Assembly: GCA_024734495.1 (NCBI GenBank)
Contig: JALMQS010000061.1
Location: forward strand, 9,602,598 to 9,666,597
Length of the DNA stretch: 64,000 nt
From: Forficula auricularia
Lineage: Eukaryota; Arthropoda; Insecta; Dermaptera; Forficulidae
Reading direction: 5' to 3'
A program made the translations under genes and the position numbers. The notes beneath the pieces were generated by a model. That model saw only the letters and a list, made by a program, of their open reading frames with translations, did no database searches and was not told the DNA's origin. Shown piece after piece: positions 42,591 through 54,362 of this stretch. Position 1 is the first letter of the stretch; each line of letters begins with the position of its first letter.

Positions 42591-44744
42591 TAAATTTTAT
42601 TCCTCTTAAAAAAACACACTCCAAATGTATACCTGTAAACTCCCGAAAATGCATACTCTCTTAAAAGTTTTCCTCATTTTCGTCCTGACACAGCTACAGA
42701 AATGAGAATCTAGATATAAATCTGGGAGTATTTCTTATTTCTATAAACTACAGCATTGTGATATTTTTTGTGTGGAAATATGTAGATTTATTTAAATAAG
42801 TGGGATCGTGTGAGGAGGAGAATTATATTATATCATTTTTTTTAAATTTGGGATCGATAATCGATATAAGGCTCCAAATATTTAAAAGAGATCAGGTGTT
42901 GTTTGTATGACAGGCAGCTCCAGTATTGCCATGAGAAACTCGGGCGTGCGCTCTTTCTGTGAGCAAAGAGAAGCAAATTGAATATTTCATTTTTGAGTGG
43001 TGAGGGGGCGGGGAGGAGGAATAATTATCAATATATTTAATGTTTGTTAATTTAAAATCAATTGGAGTGTTTCATTTCAAAATTCGAGTCCAAATTACGA
43101 TTATATTTCAAATTTGCCGCAAATATGCCGACGGCGCTCCCTGTTGGCGGCATTACGTCAGCGTTGCGGCAAATTAATCTGGACTAATCTATATAGTATT
43201 AATAAAATAAAAATATTAATTGTAGATTAAAAATGGACTGTAACTAGGTTTATTAGAATTTAATATAAATTGTGAATTATAAAAAATATGAATTTAAATA
43301 TTGAATACAAGTAAGTGATGGTAGAAATAACTTAAAACTATATGTAAATAAAGAAGTTAAAAATTCAGCTAATTGCAAAATACAAATATGCACAAAATAT
43401 TGACAAAGTTTATATATAAATCAAACTTGATGAAGAAAAATGAACGAAATGCTCCTCGTTCACCATGATTCCTGATCCAATGAAGTTATATTTGGTTTTC
43501 AAAAAACCTTAGGGAATTCTTGGATAACAGAAAACAAAAAACATATAATTAATTAGCTTATGCAAGACTCCAGAAACACGATTCAAAGAAAATTAAGATG
43601 ATAAATACCTTGGAGGGATTCGAGAAACCAGTTCAGTTTTATTAAAAGTATTTAATTAATTAACGCCAATCTGCGTTTTTAGCACAAATTGCTATAATAG
43701 ATAGCCAGATAAACGTGAAGCGTTCAACACAATTTAATCTATTTTCTATTTGGTTGTAAATCAAATAAACAAATAGAAAAACTCAATATCAATCTCAATT
43801 GATGAAAAAATAAATAAATTTATGCTTACGCGTTATCTGGCTATGGAATTAATATGAATTTTGAGCACTCTCAAAATTCATACTAGACGCCCACAGCATA
43901 GGGTTCAAAATAAAAGGGGACAAAATATTATGGTTTAAGCCTTTTTATTTTATTTTGACCCAGTGTAGCCATTAGTTTTTACTGAGGGCCGCCCATAAAT
44001 TACGTCACACAAATTTCAAGATTTCGAGACCCCTCTCTCCCTATGTCACATTTTCATTGAAATACACCTATGTTGTGACGTCACACTATCACTTTTATAC
44101 CCCTAGTTATTGTTAACGTCGATTTATAAGTACATCCTGGAAAATCCCGGATGTTTTAAATTGCTATATTATTAGTGGGTTTTTTTATTTTAATAAATTA
44201 CCATTTAGTCCCTTATTATCGAATAAGTTTTTTTTTATGAAGTGGCATAATAAAAAAAAGTCATGGCCGGGTCCGGGCCTCACGGGTGCACCTGGACCCT
44301 TCCTTGCCGGGGCTATGATGTAGACATATTAAAAAGTTTTGATGAAAACTATTTGTGGTTGACTTTTACATCCCCTTATGAAAACATTTTAGGGTTACAA
44401 AAATCGTCAAAAACTGCCATTTTATTAGCATCAGTTTTCTGAAAATTTAATTCTTCTAAATTCTGCCATAGTGGAAATAATTAAATAAAAACAATTCCCC
44501 ACCTCCCTAAATTTAGAGGGCTGTAACTTGGAGGTGAAGGGGTTTTGAATAAAAAACTATATATATCCCACAGAAATCTTGCAAGTTTATTACCGCGTTC
44601 TCATTTCTTTAGAATATGACGTTTTGAAACATTAGTTTGAAATAAAAAATGTTCTGAATCTATTTCGCCAATTTAAAGATTCTGTGTGTTAATACAGCCC
44701 CAAATGAGCCCGTCCTAGATACTTTGAAAATAGATATTTAATGG
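42591..44744. other. Unassigned AT-rich intergenic DNA
   Basis: No gene was recognised. The block near 43988 (GGGCCGCCCATAAATTACGT then CACAC) resembles the terminus of a dispersed insect DNA element, and GTGACGTCACAC appears near 44075, but no complete element was delimited. TTAGTGGGTTTTTTTATTTT near 44172 echoes 9590 and 39535. Confidence 0.4.
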
Positions 44745-45041
44745 AAAACAAAATTATTCAAACCCAATGAGTACATAATTATTTAATATTGCATGAATTT
44801 AAAATTGGGCGCGACTTTTTACATTGAGTGCCCTGACATCTGGTGGGCTTATTGTATAATGCTTTATGTCATCTCTAAAGAAACAAAAAATATTTATTCA
44901 TTATATGTATCTTTAATCTATGATATTTCTTATTGAATATACTAATATTCAAGTATATAATATAATTTTATTAAATTAAAATTTATTCCATTCACTATTA
45001 TAATCGTTTGTTTGTTTGAATTTGAAGAAAATATATACATA
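44745..45041 (+). promoter_or_regulatory. Upstream/5'-UTR region of the zinc-finger gene
   Basis: Conserved with 31065-31345 in front of copy 1: GTGCCCTGACATCTGG, ATATACTAATATTCAAGTAT, GAAGAAAATATAT. Conservation between the duplicates ends at about 44745. The transcription start is not located. Whether the shared blocks are regulatory or simply recent duplication cannot be told. Confidence 0.45.
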
Positions 45042-45087
45042 ATGGCTGAAATAGAAAAGCTGGAACAAAAATATCCAATTTATACAG
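45042..45087 (+). CDS. Zinc-finger gene exon 1
   Basis: Forty-six bases from ATG; encodes MAEIEKLEQKYPIYT plus the first base of a glycine codon, then donor GTTAGT. The matching exon in copy 1 has the same length and phase with four amino-acid changes, which supports it as coding. Confidence 0.75.
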
Positions 45088-48000
45088 GTTAGTCTTCCAT
45101 TTGTCATGGAATATAAAAATAAAATGTTTTGTTTATTTATTAAATAATTAATTTTCATCTTTATTGAACATTGTTAATTTTCCTATTATTGTTTTAAATT
45201 AAACAGTTGAATAGAAAAAGTTCATTCTTGCATCGAATGGATCAGAATCATATGAATATTTTAAAAATCTTGAAACAGGTTACATTTAATACATTTATAT
45301 TTATTTATATTATAATTCTGTTGTGTTTTTATTAATTATTTTGGCTTTAGATAAAAAATAAATTGTTTTAATTGTAATGAACTTGCAAAACATTCATTTA
45401 CGTTATTATCTATATTATATATATCAAAATTTAATTCGAATCAATTCCAAATTGGTTGATTTATATTCACTTGGATTCGATTTTAATTCGCTAGTGTCCA
45501 TGGGGGCCTTAAACATTTATATATAACTAAAAATTGCATTATATTATCTTTTTCAGGGCCACATTTCATGTGCAGAGAATGCATGACAATGTTCATTAGT
45601 GAAGAATTCCTGAACAAACATCAAAAGAAATGTATACATAGGAAATTACATTTAATTTTAAAAATGAAATTTCAAATGAGAACAAATACATCAGCTGAGG
45701 GTAAGTTCATTTATATGATTAACAACCTTGGGAGAATTCTCCTACAACTTTTGTGCAAATTCTACTTTAGATGAAAATCTCTCCTCTCTCCCTTTGTCCC
45801 CATTTCAGAGACCATTAAGACAATCAAAAGATACAGTTTTTTAAGATTTCATTTCTTTAAATTTTCATTGATTAATGAATTCAAAATTAATTCGTTATCA
45901 AACTATATACCATTTATCTAACCCCTTGAATCAAGTGTGTTCACCCGCAACCGCATTCTCTAAAAAATATGTTTAAGGTAGTTGTTGTCGCGACAATACT
46001 AGCAAAAAAGTTGATGCTACAGTATTTAGAACAGACAATAAGGATTCATAATTCATAAGCCCAAAACTTTCTGCTGTTTATGTACCGATTCTAGCCAATC
46101 CCGTGCTCGTTTGACAAATTTGGCACCATTGTAAGAGATTCAATATTTTTAAATTAAAATGACAGATAAAATACATTTTAAATTTCTATAAAAATCGTTT
46201 TGTTATTTTTTAACAAATGTAATCAGCGCCTACGTTACACCTTATGAAAATTATAATTTTGGAAAAATCTAGCACATGCACATCTTTCGCTGGTTAAATA
46301 AATGCGCCGTTGCCAAATTGTTTGTTTTTAGTGTAAATTTTTTTTATGCATTTTTCATTATTTATTCATTATTATCTCAGAAACTGTGTTGTAACTATGA
46401 ATCAAAATTGTCTTAAAATATGTATTGGTTATTATTAAATGTTGGTTTAGTTTTTTATAAAAATAGTAAGAAGAGTTTTTTTAATTTTAATTAAATATGT
46501 ATGTAAATTTTCCGATATCCCGTATAGTCCAATATATAAGAGTCTGAAAAACTCTATTATTGAAATCTAATATCTCCGGAACTATATTGTTCATAAATTT
46601 CGTTTTGCCGCCAATCGATGCAGAATTATTTAAATAATAATCTTTCTAAATTTCAAAAAAATCCTAAGAAAACCCATTTGCCGGAACAACTACCATTAAT
46701 AAGCTTCGAAGCATTCTCCTAAAACATTTGTTCAAATTCGAATTTAGATGAAATTAAGCCTTTGTCCTCCATTTCTGAGACCATTATGATATTCATGGGA
46801 TTACGTTTTTTAAGATTTTATTTCTAATAATTTTCATTGATCAATGAATTCAAGAGGTGACTGTGGGTCACTGGATAGAGTGTCGGGTCGCTGACTCGGA
46901 GATCGCTGGTTCTAGACCGAGTCTCGGCAGATAGATATTTGCAGTCGCCTCCTCTTGGAAAGTAATGGCAACCTACCAAGAGTATAATTGCCTAGTCACC
47001 TCTCCAAATTAGTGGTTCGGAACCGGCGTTAAAAAGTAGGTCCCGTATATCTGTGTAAAAACAACTAAACACACTCAGCACAGGTATATGTGGAGAGGCG
47101 CCGACACCCGTTTCGGGTATGGCACTCGAAGAAGAAGAATGAATTCAAAATTAATTCCTTAGCACACTATATAGCCCAGTCCAATTAGACAAAATAAGGC
47201 TAATCGGTGGAATGAAATCCCAGAGTTTTGGAAATAGTCGTTAACGCTTCCTTTAGATTTGGGTTAATCTTTTTTTTTTATGATAATGATGAGGGAAGGA
47301 GTTACACCAAAAAGGTGCAACCCCTAAAGGTCTGGGTTGGCCCCTCCATCGTGAAAAGAAGAAGAAAGAATTTTATGGGTTGAGCGGGGGTCGGAGGAAT
47401 CTGTGGATACGGGTCTTAAATAGCTGAAGGTTATAAGTCGCGGGAAAGATGGTGGCAGGGAGCGAGTTCCAGGTCTCTGGAGGTCATAGGGATAAAAGAG
47501 TTGGCGAAAGCGCTTGTTCGACTTTTATCCAATTTGACAGCGAAGGGGTGCTGAGCGTTAGAAAACCGCGTGTTTCTCGTAAAGAGGGCATTAGGGGGGA
47601 TAAGAGATTTCAGCTCGACTGAACAGACACCGTGATAGTATCTGTAGTACAGGGAAAGGGCAGAAACGGTTCTTCGGTGAGCCAGGGAGTCGAGTGAGTT
47701 GGTTAGAGCCGGGTCTCCTATTAGTTTAATTGCTCGCTTCTGAATTGCATCCAGTGTAGCAAGAGAATGCTTGGATGCACCCCTCCACAGATGAGAGCCA
47801 TATTCGAGACAGGGACGAATTTGAGCCTTATACAGCATAAGAAGTTGACTGGGAGTATAACAGCGTCTAGACCTAAATAGGAGACCAAGCTTGCGCGCTG
47901 CAGCTTTAGCAGTGGTTGAGATATGGTCATTCCATGAAAGGTCAGACCCTAGAGTTACGCCTAGCATTGAAATTTTATCCCTGAATTCTAGTGAGTTTGA

Positions 48001-51000
48001 GTCGAATGATATGTTTGGGAGGTAACCAGCGAAAGAGAGAGTAGAAAGTTGAAATTATAATTTTCATAAGATATAACGTAGGCGTTGATTATATTTGTTA
48101 AAAGATAACAAAACGATTTTTATAGAAATTTTTGAAAACATTATTATTTTTATTATTATTAGTTTACTCTTTAAAATATGTTTAATTTTTTTTCTGGATA
48201 AGGGTAATAATTTTTTACTTTACCATACAGGGTGTATGGTCAAGTATTGTAATCGTGCATGAAAGAAGAGTTTTTTCTTCTTTTTTTCGAATTAATAATT
48301 GTTTTGTCAAAGTGTCTGCTAGTCTGTTAATTAGTCCGTGCAGAGGTCTGTGCGTTACCAAATTTTTGTGGACGAGCTATCTCAAAAACTAGTGTGAATA
48401 TCAAAACCAAATTTCACAAGTAGTTTTGGTCCATTGAGATTAAGAGCTGATTAGATTTTGGTGCATATCGACCTAAAATTAAGGGGTGGGGGGGGGCTAA
48501 AATTTAAAATTATAATCTTTTCAAACTAAAAAAACAAGCAAAATAAATATACTATAAAATAAACTTATAATAATGAAAATAATTTTTTTCTGGGGCCAAA
48601 ATTGGGGGGGGGGGGGCAAAAAAATATAGGCCATTTTAGCAAACTCAGCCAAATTTGTATACCTACATAATCAATGGGCCCCAGAAGCTTAAAAATCCAA
48701 AAACTACCCCCCACCCCTACATGATTATCAATAATTTTATTAAATATTAAATATAAGAGAGGGGCCAGGGCGTATGTTAAAGTCAAGTGAATGGCCACAT
48801 CGGAACGTGCTAATTTTTTTCGTCCGAAATGTGAGGAAAAACATTTTCGAGCATGATTATTTCTAATGGAATGTTTCAATTGACTTAGTAAAGAAAATTG
48901 AACTGATATAAACGATATAATATAAAATGTATTTTATCAGTCATTTTAACTCTCATTTTAATATAAAAATATTCAATCTCTTACAATGATGCCAAATTTG
49001 TCAAACGAGCACGGGATTGGCTAGATTTGGTACATAAACAGCAACAAGTTTTGGCCTTATGAACTATGAATCCTTATTGTCTGTTCTATATACTCTAGCA
49101 TTAACTTTTGGCTGGTATTGTCGCGAAACAACTACCTGAAGTTTTTAAGATTTTATTTCTAATAATTTTCATTGATCAATGAATTCAAAATTAATTCAAT
49201 AAAAGATTTCACTGTCGATGGTAACAGAATTGTTTTTATTTTAGGTTAAAAATAAAATAAAATGAGATAGTCTTCTGTTTTTTAAATAAAATAATTTTTA
49301 ATTATTTCTAGAGACTATAGCTGAAGGCACTGTTCATCATCAATCTATCACAAATATTTCAAATTAGTTACAAATTAAGATTTATACATAGAAAATTTTG
49401 AAAAATATATAATGTCTTTTTCATCTTTTCTCTTGGGAGTTTAGAATAGTTATATTCTAAACTCCCAAGAGGAAAGATGAAGAAAAAGACATTATATATT
49501 TTTCAAAATTTTCTATGTATAAATCTTAATTTGTAACTAATTTGAAATATTTGTGATAGACTGATGATGAAGGCAATGCCTTCGAAACTATAGTCTCTAG
49601 AAATAATTAAAAATTATTTTATTTAAAAAACAGAAGACTCTTCATTTTATTTTATTTTTAACCCAAAATTAATTCCTTAGCACACTATATAGCCCAGTCC
49701 AATTAGACAAAATTAGGCTAATCTGTCGAATAAAATCCCAGAGTTTTGGAAATAGTCTTAAACGCTTCCTTTAGACGTGGGTTAATATCTGTCAAATGTC
49801 CCCGAGGATGGGGCTTGAGCTCGTTGAGGGGGGGGGGGGTTAAAGTTCCCTTTTTCCAGTTTTTCCAGTTTTTCGCTTATAACTTGAAAGCGGTCCATAT
49901 TTTGTAAATAACCGTGATTGATTCCTATTTCATTCTCTAGGAAGTTTTGTTTACTTGAACGTTTACTTGGACCACTTTTTTGTAAAAACTCCTAGATTTA
50001 TAGATATCCAGGATTTTCCATGAAGGAAAAACTGCGATTTTTTGAAAAAAAACGGATCATTTCCTGTTTACGTTCAAGTTAACAAAACTCCTAGAGAATG
50101 AAATTCTAATCAAGTTTCTAGGATGAGTTCTTTTCATTTTATGAAGGAAAAACTGCCATTTATTTTGCAAAAAATGCACTTTTATTTCAATACTACATCC
50201 TCATTGCGGCCGGGTTACTATTATCGAATTAAGATTAAACTTTGTTTTATTTTAGCAAATTTAATCTAGTTTAAAAATGTATAGAATCGTCTTTGTCGAA
50301 AACGTGCCCCTCAATGGACAAAATGGGAAAAAAATCGAAAAAAGTGCTAGTTTTTGGGATAGGTATTCAAAGATCAGGGAGAAATTTTGTCCTCTTTAAT
50401 TTACTATAGGACGGTTATTTACCAAATATTGGCCGTTTACAAGTTATAAGCGAAAAACTGGAATAAGGGAACTTGATCCCCCCCCCCCTCCTAGAACTCA
50501 AGCCACATCCTTGGGGACTTTTGAGACACATTAATTCAAGTCTAAGGGAAGCGTTTAAGACCATTTCCAAAATTCTGGGATTTTTTTCCTTCCGATTTGT
50601 CTAATTTGACTGCCCATGTTTAAATTTTGGTACGGCCGGATATCATTCCGGCCATCATCCAACTCTGGATTGATATCCTGGAGGATATCAAGAACACTTT
50701 CTTTAGATCACAACCTAGTTTTAGCGGGTGACTTCAACTTACCAGGAATTTCCTGGAGCTCAACTACAGCCAATATCCACCACGTCTTTGAAGAGAGATC
50801 TAGTGCTCTAACTAGATCCTGTGCTCTGGTTCTGGTGGACAGTTTAAATAATCTAGGCTTAAATCAATTTAATTCTATAAGAAATAGCAGGGATAATACC
50901 CTCGACTTGTGCTTCTCGAATCGTCCTTGCTCTGTCTCTTTAAGTGAAGACATTTTATCTAAAATAGACGAATTCATCCAATTTTGGATATATCCGTTCA

Positions 51001-54000
51001 CTCTCTAAACATTGTAAATATTAAATCCCAGTTGTCTCCATAGCTTTTGACTGGAATAGACATGACTTCCCGTAATCTCCTCCACACTCTTCCTTATTTA
51101 TATAAACGACCTTATTGATCAAACGGCAAACCCCACTCATTGTTACGCCGACGATAGCACTCTACACGGCAAACCCTCTCTCCCGAATAATCGAATCAAT
51201 ATTGCCTCCTCAATTACTCTCGACCTAGACAAACTGAATAAATGGGGCTCTCAAAATTTAGTTAACTTTAATTCAAATAAGACTCAATGTTGTCTAATTT
51301 CTAGGCGCGGAAAATAGAGATTTCCTGATATTCACTTCGATTCGAATACCCTGAAAATGTGTGACAGCCTATCCATGTTGGGCGTCTCTGTCGCATCTGA
51401 CCTGTCTTGGAATGAACACATCTCCTCTGTGGCGAAATCTGCAGCAAGGAAGATTGGCTTCTTATTCAGGTCCAAGCGATTTTACAAACCCCCACAACTT
51501 CTCACCATCTACAAGGCCCAAATCCGCCCCTATCTCGAATACGGCTCTCATCTGTGGAGAGGAGCCTCAAAATATTCTCTTGCTACCCTTGATGCAATTC
51601 AGAAACGAGCCGTCAGGCTAATTGACGATTCTACCCTCACCGACTCCCTCGACTCGCTGGCTCATCGAAGAGATGTCTCCGCCCTTTCCCTTTTCTATAG
51701 ATACTATCACGGCAGGTGCTCTGATGAGATAAAATCAATAATTCCCCCCAAAGCATGCTTTGCACGCAGCACACGTTTTGCCGACTCCCAACACTCTTTC
51801 GCGGTCAAATTAGAAAAGTGCCGGACCACTTCATTCGCGAATACATATATCCCCATGACTTCAAGGAACTGGAACTCTCTCCCAGCCTCTATCTTTCCCA
51901 GCACCTATGATCTTCAAACCTTCAAAACCAGGGTGCATAGACACCTACGTCTACACCCTCTCACTTAATCAACTTTCCCTTCTCTTCGGTAATGCAAGGG
52001 TCTTTCGAGATCCATAGGGGCTACATCTTTACTGGTGCACCCCTTCTTGCATTCGATTGCGAAATGTGATTTTGAAACCTTAATAGAGGTTGGGGAGATA
52101 GATTGGGACATGCAGCTTAATCAGGTGAATGTTTTTGCGGCAGTTCAGATGGTTTTTATAAAAGCTTAATGAGATCATCTCTCGTTTCTGTTCCTGTAAG
52201 CAGCATTACGCCAACTCGGACTCATTCCTAATTGGTTTTCTGGTAAACTTATTTCACTTTTAATTAACAAAGCATTGCCCATAAAAATTATAAACTCAGT
52301 AGTAATGATAGTGATTATATTATCTTCAAAAATTTGAGAATCTCCTGTAAGGCTGAAGCTTCTCTATGTTTATTCTCAGTATATCAGAATTTATTGGAGA
52401 CTAGTGTATTTCTAATATTAACGTCTTTTGGGACTTTATTAACGACAGGAGAAGTAACAAAGGTTATCCATCTAATATGTACTTAAATGACAGAACAGGT
52501 GAAATACGATACAGATTGCAATCTATTCGCGGACTTTTTTGAAAGTATTTACGGAGGAAATGCGAATAATTTGCAATTTGATTCTGATGTTGTCTTAGGT
52601 TTTGTAACAACAATGTCTCCTATGGGGAAGCTGAGGGGGATGTCTGAAGCTATATCGGTGGATGAAATAAGTTCTATACTTAAAGAACTCAAACCAACTC
52701 TATCTTTGGGTGCTGATGGTATCCCTAGCGTTTCTTGTTAAAGGTTGTTCTACCCAGCTCCCGCAAACCCCTTTTCATTCTATTTAACCACTCCCTTAGG
52801 AGGGTATTTTACCTGAAATATGGAAAACAACCTTCATAACCCGATATTAAAAAGTGGTGCTCGTAATAATATAAGCAATTACAGACCTATAGCCATAATA
52901 AGTGCTATCCCTAGAATTGTTAGATAAAATCATGTATAACAAAATGTTAAAGGCCGTACCGGAGCTATTTCAATGAAAGCAACATTGTTTTGTACTTGGT
53001 CGTTCCACAGTTACGAACCTGACATTGTATACAAATTCAATATTTTCCAGCTTAAACAGAAACAAACAGCTTGATACAATCTACTTAGATTTTAAGAAAG
53101 CTTTCGATCTGATAAACCACAACATACTATTATTAAGCTAAAGGGAAATATAATTTATCTTCTTCTATAATTAGATGGCTTGGCGATTATCTATTCGAGA
53201 GAAACTCTTAGTGTACAAATTAAAGGACAAGATCACACAACTTTATTGTTTCATCTGGTGTCCCCCAAGGCAGTCATCTTGGTCCGTTACTATTTTTATT
53301 ATTTATTAACGATTTAGCAGACTTATATCGGAATTTGTAATGTATTATTATTCGCGGATGATATAAAGCTATTTTTAGATTTCTACTGAACAAGATTGCC
53401 TAAGAATGCAAATCTGACTTGAATAAAATAATAAATTGGTGTGATGCGAACCTGCTTTTCCTAAACTTTGATAAATGTTTTACTATTAGTTTTTCTAAAG
53501 AACCAAACCACTTTAAATTCAATTATATACTCGAAAATGGCACTACCTGTACTAGAGTTAACTATATTAAAGATCTTGGAGTTATTTTCGACTCCAAACT
53601 CACCTTTAAAGAACACATCACGTATGTAAGGTGGGTAGAGCTAATCGAGTTGGGGTTTTATTTCTCGTAGCACTAAGTCATTCAAAAGTCTCTGATGTGA
53701 TTAAATATTTATATTCAACTCTAACTAAATCCATACTTATGTATGCATCTGCTATTTGGAGACCGAATTTGAGGGTGACATTGATAGGATTGAGAGAGTT
53801 CAGCACAAAAGTTCTAAGAAAATTAGCATCACTTACTGATAATCCAATGTCAAGATTTAATCATAACTACACTCTTGCTGCTGAGTCCTTCTTGCCTAGC
53901 TTCTGTAAATTCCTGTATGATAGCCTCTGATTGCATATTTATATATAAAATTATGTCATGGTCAGGTAAAATGTACAGAGCTCTCTGCTCTATTTCCCCT

Positions 54001-54331
54001 ACATATCCCCAATTATGCATTAAGAAGAACAATGCCATTCTATCCAGAGATGCCTACTGGTAGACATCCTGAAAGAAATCCAGTCTTCAGACTCTGTCAT
54101 TGTTACAATGAGCTGGCACCAAAATTGGTTAACCCTCAGGAATTTTCCTTGGAAATCAATAAGGTAGCGGCTTTGTTCAAGAAGCCTCACGCTTGTTTAT
54201 GAATAATGAATGAAATGTTAATATATAATGTATGTAATGTATTGATGTATGTAATTAATATTATTGATGTATGTAATGAGTATTGTTATTTCTCTATAAT
54301 TTTGTAAATTGAGGCTTTTTAGCCGTTGAAA

Positions 54332-54362
<31 letters not shown>

